This document shows, piece by piece, positions 1 to 13,000 of a DNA stretch of 31,000 nt. How positions within the stretch are numbered: the first letter of the stretch is position 1; the number at the start of each line of letters is the position of its first letter. The translations under genes and the position numbers were made by a program. The notes below the pieces were generated by a model. That model ran no database searches. It saw only the letters and a program-made list of their open reading frames with translations, and was not told where the DNA came from. Source of the stretch: Tubiluchus corallicola (lineage: Eukaryota > Priapulida > Priapulimorpha > Priapulimorphida > Tubiluchidae); NCBI GenBank assembly GCA_030141605.1, contig JAQGDQ010000253.1, positions 147,411 through 178,410 of the forward strand, read 5' to 3'.

Positions 1-916
1 CAATGAGCAGCAGAAATTTTAGGCCATTCCTTGAGATTTTTTCAAAAGCACAAAATTTTCAAATCCTAAAAATAACTAGTTGAAAATTTCAGTCCCTGCC
101 TAGATGAAGCCCGTTTTCTTCCAATTGCATATATAGTTTTTCACTTCTCTAAGGAGTATTTGAAACACTCAACGTTTTCTGCATTTTGTTCCTCTGCGTC
201 AAATTGCTCTGTGGGCCGCCAGGGCTTTCTTTTTAAGGGAATTCCAGATACCGTACAACAAATCTTTATCAGTGCCTCATTTTCTGCTTTCGTACTTTCT
301 GTTTTTACTAACATAAACATTTTCTATTTTCTACTAACATAATCATTCATGATGAAGACTATGGTGTAAACTGCTTGATACGTTTTACTGTCATGTATTG
401 AGTGCTTTATAGGCTGTTTTTCATTAGCTGACATTATTCCTGCATTTAATTTTTAATGTACAAATTCTTTTCGGCCATAACTTAGAAACTAGTAAAGCTA
501 TAACTTGTAACTTTCATAGCGAAAAGCTGTGCTTTATACCATGAGATGAAATTTCAATTTTTTATTTAACTTCTAATGGTCTTCTAATATACCACTGGCT
601 GAGCCCTACTCTACCTAGTTCGTAACTCTAGGTACTACAGCTTTCGAGTTAAGTAAGTGTTACAACACGAACTGATTAATGTTCTGTTTCCTCGACTCTG
701 ACCATTCAGCATACCGTTGTCAAGACCATTAGGCCATATGTCCACTCAGCAAGTTTTGTGCAGCTCTGTGCTTTGGCAAGTTAACATGAATTGAAAGTAC
801 TTGCCTAAAAAACTGGATGCTTAACGTTAACAAAAAGACAAAATATCAGCACATGGGGTCACTTAGTTTGGACGTGGCTCGCCCATAAAAATGCTTTTCT
901 TTTGATACAGACTTAC
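1..916. other. No confirmed coding sequence; part of last peroxidase intron
   Basis: This AT-rich stretch follows the exon-14 donor. I looked on the minus strand for an acceptor in the right phase followed by a peroxidase C-terminus and found none that convinces. A weak candidate (acceptor AAGCACAG ending about 764, open for about 12 codons) lacks a pyrimidine tract and the usual Cys. A diverged repeat copy lies at 707-774. Confidence 0.5.
707..774 (+). repeat. Diverged ~70-bp repeat, copy 1
   Basis: It shares an ordered set of words with 12080-12152 and 12228-12296: CAxxATACxxTTGTC, a middle G/A-C-C segment, AAGTTTTGTG and a TGTGCTT-like end. Similarity is visible but well below that of the other repeats in the window, so these would be old copies. 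Confidence 0.4.
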
Positions 917-1016
917 CTGTTCTCCAACAGCAATGCATTTCGCTGGATTCTGGTAATAAAAGAATTGCGACATAGCAATCCTGCTAATGTCTGCCTTCTG
1001 ATCTCTGACAGTTGCC
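917..1016 (-). CDS. Peroxidase exon 14 (last exon found)
   Basis: Acceptor TTTTCTTACAG, donor AACAG|GTAAGT, phase 1 to phase 2, residues 730-762. It encodes [17 protein letters not shown] and then ITRIQRNA, the near-terminal family motif (L-x-x-I-R-x-x-x-L-A-x-x-x-C-x-N). The strong consensus donor means at least one more exon follows. The family normally needs only some tens of residues after this point. Confidence 0.92.
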
Positions 1017-4000
1017 CTGTAAGAAAACCATACAAGCTCCGTTCCATATTTCTGTTTCTTTTTAAGCAGAGGGAAACAGAGAAGCTTATTACCCCAATTC
1101 AGGGAGATAAGCAGTTTATATTATAATCGAATTATCTAATTTGGTATCCTGCTATGAACAAATTTGACTCGTACTGATTGAGCCTGGGTCTCGTTAAACT
1201 CAAAATTAACGATAGATTAGAAGTGACATCAATGTCGCCACATTGAATTTAAGATTGTAAGTAAAAAGCCTGATTCCATCAATCGATGTTCTACTCTTGC
1301 TAATTTTCATGACTATCCATAGTTACAACTGGCATAACCATAGGCTTTTTGAAAGGTGTTATCGCCGCCATCTTAAACCAGAATGGCGGATCGAAAATCC
1401 GACTCTGTCAGACGATGCAGAGTTTACACTAGTGTATTCATTTGAAGCTTCATGACTATCCATTGAGAATTCACAGGGCTTTAGGCTTTTTCTGAAAGTG
1501 CTGTTTTCGTCGCCATCTTCAATTTAAAATGGCAGACCGAAAATCCGACTTTGTCTGTCAATGCAGAATTAGAGTATGTTCCTATAAAGCTTCACGGAGT
1601 CTTAAGCTTTTTTCAAGAGGTCATCTATCAACAAGAACAACAACAGCAACATCCTGAAGAGAGTGGCGATCTAGGTCGAGTCCCTCGACCAAAAACTCAG
1701 GTCTAAATAGACTGCACACACGACTACAAATCCTAAAAACTAAATTTTGCTGCGTTTTGTATTATTTGTCCTTACATTTGGTTCATTTTTGAAATATAAA
1801 TGATTGCTTACTTGGCGTAAAGCTGTGTAGCATGCCGCCGTTTTCATAGAAAAACCGGTCACCTTGACGCAGTCGTCCAAACTGAGTCCCCACCAAGCAA
1901 GACGCTGTGGGTCCGAGAAGCCCATCAGGAACAGGGTATTCAGCCATCGCAGCCGGGAAAAGATCCACTCTGTCAATGCCATCTCTGTTAGCAAGAAACT
2001 AATTAAGTTCAAACTGTTGCAGCCTAGTTAATTTGCTTAATTTGTAAATTATAGCAAAATTCATGCAGTATAAGTATATGAAAGAAGAGAAAGAAATAAC
2101 TAAAAAGAGATTGTATTTTGCAAAGTTACTAAAATCCTTGTCAAGCGAAAAAAACAATGGAAAGTTAACTGCGCATTTTTTTTTAATTGAACGCAACAGA
2201 TCATAATGCAGGCTCGATCCTTGGACCAGGCAACTTGGTTTAATCACAGTCTCTTTCAGCTTTCTTTAGTGTAATCTGCACATTAGAAGTCGCAACTCTC
2301 AAGATCTTATCCAATAATGATCCAATGATCCTGTACCAAAAATGATTTAGTTTGTTAAGCAACACAGTGTACGTACGCTCCGTAGATATTTTGCAAACGC
2401 TCGACTACGATTGGTCTCATGTAAGCTGCCAAGTCGGCAATCTTGGTGACTTCCGGTAAGCCGCAGAAATGCCGAAATTCCCTGTATCGTGGTACACCAT
2501 GATCTCGGGCACGTTGAACATTGAGTGCAGGTAAGTCCATTCCGTAAAATTCTCCATGCTCTGGGAATAAGTGGTTTAATAATTGTGGATCAATCGTTCT
2601 GAAACAGTAATCATACTATCACTCAGGCTCTAGTCACAGTGACTCCCACTTGTTTAACTTATTAAGATGTTAATAAGATTCTTAATGTATTTATCTCGTC
2701 TTGTACATATAGTACACAACACACTAGCAAGGCTCTACCAGTAAGCAAACAAATTGCCACATGGCTTAACAAAGTGACAGTCTAATATAATCTAATTCAA
2801 TCCAACATAATCCAAAATTGACCTTTTATGTCAGGACAAGCTATTATTGTGTAGCTCTAGCTTAAAAAACTACGACATGTTTTACACATTCTACTGAAAC
2901 AATAGGTGAGTGATGATGGGTATGAGCTTAAAGTCTGAAGTTTCTGCAATATACCACTCTCTACTTTATTTTGTTTAGAAGGGAGAATTAAAATCCGAAC
3001 GCGGCCAAAACACCTATGCCAATTTAGTGTTTTATGCCAAGTAGAGAGTAGCCTCAGCATCTGGCGCTGAAATCCTGCTTGCTCGGTGCCAGACTACTCA
3101 AAGAGCTGTGCCTACGGGCAGATAAATGCTTGATGAAAGTAACTCAGAAGCTATAAAGGATGATTTTAACTTACTCGTCTCTTTCACGTGCTGCTGTCAT
3201 AGCAAAAGCCAATAAAAATGTCGTGGGTTCGTAACCTCCGTCTCTTTTACTCCGGCAAACTATCTCAGAATTGAAAAAATTTTCTCTTAGCATCACTCTG
3301 CTACCATTAGGCATGGTGAACGTGCCCTGAATGAGGGTATGACCGAACCTGAAAAAAAATTGTTTGCGACAAACAAGTGAAAATTGCAAAATCCTGGCAT
3401 TAGTTATATGTAGGCTACAATAAAAGCATTAATCAAAATGTATTCCCACACGTAGAACATAAACCTTTGTATTTCAATTAAACATATCTCAGAGGTGAAC
3501 AAACTAGTGAACAACTAGAATTTAAAGTTTTTTCTCCTTCAAAGAGATGCGAATTTTACGGCATGGAAACTTGGTGTATATGGAACGTGTTTAAACCTTT
3601 CCTAGCTGTGTGCTCATCTACTGCTAATGCTCTAAGGCTAAGCCTATTTCAGCCAATGCATATGCGTATGTGTTAGCTAGGCAGATTGACTTCTGGCAAA
3701 AATTTTTTAGTAATCCTGGAAAACATGAACAGTTGCTAACATGTTTCAACATTGCTACCAGGTGCGGCAGTAAACTTGCTATATATATATATCTTTAGTC
3801 TGTGAATTGTTCCAAAGTGAAGAGATACAAATTTAACTCAACTACTTCTTGTCATTTGTTTTTGTCTTTGCAGTTGTCACAAAAGCCAAGAACAACATCT
3901 CTCTCCCTCCCTCTCCCGCTCCCCTCCGTCTGTCCGTCCGTCCGTCTCACTCTTCTTCCTTTTAGTCTTTCCTCTCTTGCCCTCACAAAGAAAACATAGC

Positions 4001-7000
4001 ACACAAACTGGAAATATACGCTTTGCTGTAAAATAAGTAAACTGACCGCGGGACTGTAGAAAAATATTATGCAAAACACCAGGTTACAATACTGACCACT
4101 TAAGCACAAAAGGCCCTTTTGGATTTGCAACTCAACCAGCGGAGGAATCTAATGGTAAATAAATATTAATTTGCACAAAAATTCATAACAACCAAAACGC
4201 AAAAAATATCACCAAAACACTTGCTTATTCGTGAAAAGAGAAACAATCCATGTTACACCGCACTGTTAAGCGTATTAAATATTACTGATCCCATTTGTCA
4301 ATGTGAATGTATGTATATCTTAGTATGGATATTGTTGCGGATGACAAACGCGAGCGTTTGAATTTAATTTCTGATGTGGTCGGAACAAAGATTCAAACAT
4401 ACAAATCTATGAACCCTTCTTTAGTAGTTAGCTCCAGATGTTTCTAGGGAGGACTCTGTAGCTGAATGGAACAGAATTGCCTTTAGAAGGACAGAACTTT
4501 CCTCACACAACTTGCGAATTGAGTAGGACAGATGGGCCCGTCTACCTAGAGAGCGTAGAATTTGTAATTGCGATAACTCCTCGATTCAAAGGTTTCTGTT
4601 GTTGTATCCATGGCACGGAATTAAGAATTTAATATGCAACACTTGATTTCACATCAAATAGTGACTTGTTTAAATGTAATGCTAAAATTTGGCTATCTTC
4701 GTTAGGGAGTGTTTTGATTTATATTAATTTATTAACTTTTTATAAATTCTGATTAGTATCGTTCTATTGTTACATGGACCATTAATTTATCACTCGCAAT
4801 TATTTCAAACTGTGTCAAACTTCAACAAGTAGATCGTTCCTGGACACGAGTCTAGCTTAATTAAATGTTTTTTATCATGAATGTGTTTTAGTTGCAACAT
4901 GTTTGATTTAAATTGTGCAGTGTGATTTTTAGTGTAAACTGGTGTAATTTGTAATGGTCAATAAATTAATAATAATAAATGTATGAAAGTTTTAATGCAG
5001 GCATGAAGGCATAATGTTACTTGAGACTGAAATGAAACTCAACTTTCAACAGTTGATGGTTATAGGTAGCTTTTATAGTTTTCTTCATACAAGTGACACA
5101 GGTGGAATTTACTTTATTTATACTACACAAAACAGTATAAATCCATTTATAGTAACAGTAGCAGCACAAATCTATTTTTTACCTGAAAACGGCTGCTGAG
5201 AAGGCGTTGTGCATTGTTGCATCAGCGTAAGGATCATATCCATAGTAATAGTCCCCATTGTTTATTATGTCAAGGCCAAAACTAGCAAGATTATTCTCAC
5301 CAAGAATGATTGGTAGCCATTCGCGGAATGTTATGCACTGAATAATGGCTGAAATGATCCGTCTAGTCTCCTAAAAACAAAAAAAAATCCAAACAGGAAA
5401 GTCAATGCCTCATATCAAAAACGGTGTACACTTCATCATTGTTCAGTTATAACTTCCTACAGTTGTTGTAACCGTCAAGTTTTTTGCCCATCTGACTTAA
5501 TTTTTTATTTTGAAGTTTAATTGTGTAAGCTGTACAACAAGCAACTTTACTATTGCTGCGACACTAGGTGTTGATATGTTCCATGTGGAGTTACATAGCA
5601 GCTTCACCTAGCTGATATTGGAAAAGGTAGTGTGGTGCAGTCTAGATGGCAGCAGGCTGTCCCTGTGGCCTAGCAAGTTTCAACGTATCAAGGATGTTTT
5701 GGTCTAGTGTTCTACTAGCAGCTATAAGAAGGTGTAGCTTTATCTCCTTTGCACTTACCTAGATGAACAACAACCTGCCTGTCAGTGTGCATTACTGCAC
5801 ATCTAGATCATAGTGAGATCATAATTTGACGAAAAGAAAAGCAGTCCACCTGGTCAAGGTATTTTTACTCAAAAATCACGGAGTTTGTTTACCTGAAATA
5901 TACGCTCATCGTCCCAGTTGCCATGATTAATGTTGTTTAAATGCCAAAATTTGGTGGCTATTCGATTATGCTCTCTCAGGAGTAACGTATGCATGGCAGT
6001 GAGTCCTGGCTGTTCATTCGCTCTTATATCTCCTGAAGAATAATTTGCAAGTTACTTAATTGTCATGGTTTACTAGCAAATAATTGCCCTACATACACAA
6101 TAAATTTCATCTGGTAATCAAGGGTTTTCTGAACATTATTTAATCCCTGGCCATTACGAACTACGATACTTGAAATCTGAAACATGTGGTCAGATAGCAC
6201 GTTTCCTCACCTAGTCAAGGAATATCCTGCCCAGCCAGATGCTTTGTGCAAGATCCTACCCTGCTGTTCACACATGAATTGGCATCTTTGTTCATTTGTC
6301 CAATTGCAAGAGGTTTCAGGTTTATTGTTGATTTTGATGGACAATAGAATGTCGTTGGATACCAACACTTCAAGTTTCTCAGACAAATGTCATAATATTA
6401 TTAAATTTTGAAGAAATGATGTTAAACTTACCGCCAAGAACACATTGTGTTTCTTTTCCAGATCTATCCATACAGGGAAGTCCTTCATCACCGTCGTCTA
6501 TTGGAAGATTAGGAAGATTTACGCATCCCGTTTTAAATTTCAATAAGCCTGTTAACCAGTAAACATGGTCGAGTCTTAAAAAAGATTTAACATGCAGGTA
6601 TTTGTCCATGTTACTGACTCAACTTGACTCGAACCCTACCCGAAATTAACTCTTCAGCTGAACATAACATTTCAACTACAATAAATTTATGCAGTTTCAG
6701 ACTGCTATGAATAACAATTCTAGGTAATATGCCAGTCATTAGAAATTGTACTCTTAGTAAAACTCCAGCCACATTCATGACATTCTATAAGCAATACAGA
6801 TGGAGTATTTTGACAATTGTGGCTTTTTGGATGTGAAATTTATAATCGTTCTATTTCACTCATCTGGATTTTTTGGTGCAAAAAAACAGCAAACAAAAGC
6901 CACTGGTGGTGGCACAGTTAGGATTAGGAAAACGGTTTTGGTTAGCTAATTACTACTTTGTCACACGTGAACTGCTTTGGCCTAATCTGTAGTTATGATG

Positions 7001-10000
7001 ACCTTTGGTTAACATGATATCTACACCAAAACCATCAGGCATCGGCATTCTCGAGATAAGTTGCTCGAAAATTATGATTGTTATTTTCCTTCCCTTTGTG
7101 CGCCAGATTTCTTTACATATGTGACTAATACGTAAATTCTGTGTAAATTTTCTGCTTTATATTAAATTTCAGCTGTACCATGTCGGTGGAGACGCAGTCT
7201 GTTAGCATGTTCTATAGAAGATCCGTAAACTTGAGACCCATCTACGTATGCTGTAATTTGATTCATTTGTTCAGCAGGACCTAAAATTGTAAAACGCCTA
7301 ACAATTAAAAACAACATAGAAATTCTCAGCTCGAAAGAGGTTCATGATTTGTTCTTGAACTTCCAGACTGATTTGTTCATTAGTTTGTGGCTACAATTAT
7401 TCGCATAAAAGTTTCTTGCACATTACATATTTTGAAAATTGCTTCCCAGATGAAAAGGAACAGATTTTTTTCTTTTCATTTCATTTCATGTCATTCCAAT
7501 TCCAATCTTATCCACATCGGGTCAACAAAAGACTTGATGAAAAAACAATCAGAAAATGCAGAATAACATCCATCAACGACCATTTCTTTTGAAGTTAAGG
7601 TATAATGACAGAAAAAAAACAAATAAAATAATAATTAAATTTTTACCAATTCCGTGCCTAGTGTTGAGAGATCTTGGTAAGCTTATGCATTCAACTTCAC
7701 CCTGAAAAACCGGATCATCCACTGGAACAGGAATAGCAAAGCATCTAGGGTCGCTGAGAGTTTCTTCATTGAAAGGGCAGCACTCGAGAGGCTCACCAGC
7801 TGATGAAATAAAAATATTATATAGATATGTAATATAGCACAAAAATATGTATTTATAATAAAGAACTGTATACTTATTATCACCCTATAGTGTCATTTTC
7901 ACTAAAAAGGTGAATAACCGTGTCTTACAGCCTTGAATAACAAAAGATAATTATATCATATTAGACTAGAACTAAATCCTGAAACGTACGTCCATAAAGT
8001 TCTAGGGGCGCAGGCGTTTTTTTTTAAAGTGGGCAACATAGCCAGTTTTGTCAAATTGACTTTCGTTTGCTGAGCCCGCGCTTGAAAAATTAGGGGAAAG
8101 GGGTTGAAACCCAGTTTTTGCACGAACTATATAAATCAAAAGAAAGTCTCAGAAAATTAATATTAAGCGCAATTACGTCATCTATTCTATTGCATGGACG
8201 TTCAACCTAAGCAATCCATTTGTTACTTCCACTTCAAAAATGGCAGTCATTCTGAAAATGGCCACCATACAAAAAAAATTATACCATGCAAAATGGTGCA
8301 ATTATATTAGCTGTTTCACTTAACAAACAGCAAATTATTTCTGTCAATTTGACCTTGATGAATATAAAAAGCGCAGGCCCGAAAAAGGATGCAAACAGTA
8401 TCCAGTGGGACGTGGTGGGTTAAATTAAAACGGCCGAGTAAAACGAGCACTTGACTTAAAAACCGCACAACTGGTTTTTCGTTCACGAATTGATGAAATT
8501 AATTGCTGTTATTGTCTTCGGTCACCAGCACAAGATTTGGGACATTTACACTGGCTTTACCGGGTATTATTGGCTTTGTTGCCCATGTACTTTTTGTAAC
8601 AGCTTAAACAACGTAGCAAAAAAATATTTGCTTTGAGCAGATAACTTGCGATGGTCAGACAGCCAATTTAACAAAGCTTTGCAATAAAGACGGTAGACTC
8701 ACTCCTACACTTTGCAGCCTTTTTCGTTATTCATGATAATGTGATCTGTAGCTATTTAAACTATGCATTCTATTTAGCAGTAATAGTGATAACTTTGAGA
8801 TTTTCTTGATTAACAGCAATGACATTTCTCATAGGGCAAGGTGAAAAAAATTCAGCTCCGTATATTCTCACATTTATTTTTATTATTAAGTGTTTATTAA
8901 ACATCCATTTGCACACAGCATTTCACTATATTCCCCAAACAAGGATTCTCTCTCAAATCAAACTCTCATCAAACAAATTCCAAAACGTAGGAGGTTTAAC
9001 TTTGATAAAAAAAAGTGACAAGAAGCACGATTTTAAATAACCAAATGCCACAAAAAAACGAGAAATGCATTATTTTATTTAATTATTCAATAATAAGCTA
9101 CACACGTTCTTCCTCATGAAAAGGTGTCTCTGTGACATCATGGTCCACGATTTGTCCCCACTGCATGCTCAATAGGCTGACTCGCTTTGAAGGACGGTGA
9201 ATGGAACTGTGGGTGTTCATTGAGATAACACGAGCGCTCTGTAGTCCATGTGGAAGCCCGTAATCACGCTGTCTATTGTCACACCTTGGTTCTGAAACTA
9301 TACAGGTGTGTTTATGTTACAGGTAGATACTGCTGTTCATCAGTCTTCTAGTTTATCTAAATCTCACTACAACCAACTTAGTGCTTCAGGCAGACACGAT
9401 GTTTAATGAAAAATATTAATAACGTACAAGGTTTTAAACATTTTAGCAACGTTTACATAGAATAATTCAGAAAACGCCTTGCTTTTCAATCCTATATGCA
9501 TATGTACTTATAACACATTCTACTATCGCTCTTCAACACTGTAATTATTTTAATAATTATCGCTCATCTCCTGCATTTGCAATGCATTAATTTCGAGCAG
9601 ATTTCATAATTAATTGTGCCTGACACTCTGGCAGAATAGACGAACATTGTAAGCACATTCTGAATAATAGCTCGCACCATTAAATGTTCCTTGCTCATAC
9701 TGTATCTGTCTAAAACATAACTTACGAAGGAAAAATTTGAATAGGAAGAAAACGTATATGAACTTACTTCCATCGCAGTAGTCTGGAGGGATGAATCTGT
9801 TGAACAGGGATCCAGCTGAGCCCCAATATGGATATTTCAGGTTATTGCAGGTTGCATCGAATGTCCTAAACCAGGGGCTCGTTTGGGCGCACCTGTAAGG
9901 CTGCGTGTTCATTTCATGAGTCCACAAAGCTTTACTTAAGGTATACAGTTCTCCGCGAGATAAACCGTACCTAAAACATGCGAAAATGCAGATATTCTGC

Positions 10001-13000
10001 CCTTCACAGTTAGTTCAGGTTCGTTTTCGTATTCCGATTGATTGATTGATTACTTTTTTATTTGTTTGTTTCGTAATCTTCAAAGTACAATACACGAGTG
10101 ACAAGGCAGTTAAAAAGTGAAATAAAATAACGAAGGGCTACTATAAAAACAGAGCAAATTAAAACAAAGTGATGATAATAGTATACAAGTATCTGTTAAA
10201 AAGTAAAAATTTGCTAAAATCAACATGACATAGCCGTTTTTTAAATAATTGTCGGTTGCCAGCATTTACAGTTGTAGCATCATTCACGTATGGTGTAGCT
10301 TGTTCCATAAACTTTCAACTCTGTTACTAAAGAAATGTTTAAAGCAATTAAGCAAGCTTTTTTCCACTTGTAATTTCAAATGGTGGCAAATTACTATTTA
10401 TAGTAATAGTAATAGTATATAAAAAGCCAAAAATCATACGATTAAATTTTACAATGATTAAATTGTACGACTAAAAACTATGCTAAAAATACCGAAAAAA
10501 ATACAAAAAGACATTGAAAGCATGAAAGTTTGCAATTTAAAACTTGCAATGTTATCACAAAGATAAGTCAGTCTTCCACGATTTAAAAATTTTGATGTAA
10601 AATACACATCCGACTTCACGATAAAATGTAAACGATTATTTCTGGAATGAAAAGTTCGCTGCCTTAGACTTTGTAACATTTTCTTCTCAAAAGCGAAAAT
10701 ACTTTACGAATGACGTTATTAAAAGCAGTCCTTAGTCTGTGAATTGTTCCAATGCGAAAAGATACAAATTTAACTCAACTACTTCTTGTCATTTGTTTTT
10801 TTCTTTGCAGTTGTCACAAAAGCCAAGAACAACATCTCTCTCTCCCTCTCCCTCCCTCCGTCCGTCCGTCTGTCTCACTCCTCTTCCTTTTAGTCTTTCC
10901 TCTTTTGCCCTCACAAAAAAAACATAGCACACAAACTGGAAATATACGTCTTGCTGTAAAATAAGTAAACTGACCGCGGGACTGTAGAAAACATTATGCA
11001 AAACACCAGGTTACAATGCTGACTACTTAGCACAAAAGGCCCTTTTAGATTTGCAACTCAACCAGCGGAGGAATCTAATGGTGAATAAATATTAATTTGC
11101 ACAAAAATTCGTAACAACCAAAATGCAAAAAATATCACCAAAACACTTGCTTATTCGTGAAAAGAGAAACAATCCATGTTACACCGCACTGTTAAGCGTA
11201 TTAAATATTACTGATCCCATTTGTCAATGTGAATGTACAGGTTTATTATTACGATTTTCAATGAAAACGATTTGGTCAATAAACTAAATAATAAAATGAT
11301 ACAACTTGCACGCTTATTCCTGGCGTTTGCTGTTTCTTCAATTAAATCTAAATTACCTGCGAACTAAATGCCTTGTAGTTGCAGTAAGATAGTGTGGTAT
11401 CCGTGATAAGTAGTAAGCAGTTTTTGTAGGAACACCTTCAGAATGATGCAGCGTAGCTTTTGTGACTCTTCCGTTCCGACCGTAAACTGCAAAATAAACA
11501 AGATTGAATGAACACAGATCAAAATCCGCGAGCATGACCGGTTTATCACTTGACAGGCTGTATGAACTCTACTTCTGGTGCGAAGTCTCGTCCTATTCAT
11601 CTAGTTCAGATTCGTTCAGTGCAAGAAGGACCTATTTTCTACAAACCCAGAAGATATGCTGTTTTTTACACACGTAAAATACCAGATGTTTGGAATCCCG
11701 TCACAGCATAATTATGTAAGATTTGTAAGTTGCAAGTTCTCTAAATCAGTTCAAATGAATAAACGGCTAGATGAACTCTATAGGGTCATCCCATTAAATT
11801 TGATTCAAGGGTTTCCACTACTCTTCCGCCTAGTTATTTGTCGGAGTATTTTGCTTACAGATAATCTAGTTAGTATTAGTTGAATAATGGACTTCTACAG
11901 TTCTTTAAACTATTCAAAGTAAAATATACTACTACTACCACTACCAGTACTACTAAATATATATATCCACATGTTTATCACTTGAATATACCTGAACTAT
12001 CATGTGACACAGCAGAGCAGTTTGCCCTAATTTTCAAAATTTGGCTCATCGGGCCCTTGAGCAATCCCAGCTTTTTAACCACACAATTGTCCGAGTCCAT
12101 AGCCCAGGTGAGAATTGAGAATACTGCAAGTTTTGTGGTTCCGTGTGCTATAGTTTGATTTATTCAATGTTATGACTCGATCAGACCGATGTCATGTGTC
12201 CTTGGCCTTTTGGCATGGTCACCGTTCAACATACGATTGTCTGAGCCCCTAATCTAGGTATCGACCCCACAAATTTTGTGAACCAGCAATATGCTTAATT
12301 ATGAATTACATAAAATAATGCCTATTACAAAACAACAACAGTTTTAAGTGATCAGGATATGGGTTGATTGGGTTATCTTAGATCCGAGTTGCTCGCAGAT
12401 AAAAATATTCAGAGACGATACGCATTATTATTTATAAATTTTATAATTAGCTGCAGATCCAAACAACATGAATAACAACTAAACAGAGTATTACTAATTG
12501 TTACAAGAGCTGTGTTATTCAGATTCAGGAGCAAAGAAAATGCAGACGCTTTTCTGTCTGCATTCTTCGCCAATTATCTCATGATTTCGTTTCAAATTCG
12601 CAACTGCTATGTACCACGCACTGTATTCATTAGAAGACGTGAACTAAATTTTGCAGTTATTCTTGACACAACTAATAGCAAAAAAACGCATCACGGATGG
12701 TATAAATACGCAGTTCTATTGAAGTGGCTGACAACGGAAGATATCGCTAGCGTTTCAGTACTCAGTAGTTACAATGTAGACAAACCCTGGCCGCCTTAAC
12801 AACTTTTTTTCATAAATTAAACCATAAAACAGCTACAGGATACCTACCTACTAGCGTAAAAACAAAAAGACATTATAAAAATTCCTTTTCAGTTAATAAA
12901 ACGAAATAAACGGTGGCTATATAAGCCTACAATCATAACTGCAATTAATCACTCAGTCGAATCTTTATTACAGCATAGAAGATAACTAACTATTCAGCAA

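Noticed and set aside
160-342. 60-codon plus-strand frame
   Set aside because: Length is within chance for AT-rich DNA; no motif, and it lies opposite a peroxidase intron.
730-765. Possible last peroxidase exon on the minus strand
   Set aside because: The acceptor lacks a pyrimidine tract and the short product lacks the conserved cysteine and family C-terminal residues.
3802-4130. Frames of 65-92 codons in the ~510-bp repeat (also at 10739-11001)
   Set aside because: They cross a CT/CCGT-rich tract, are low-complexity and differ in length and reading between the two copies.
11656-12158. Plus-strand frames of 75 and 92 codons
   Set aside because: No motif; one begins in an (ACT)n-like tract and the other runs into a diverged repeat.
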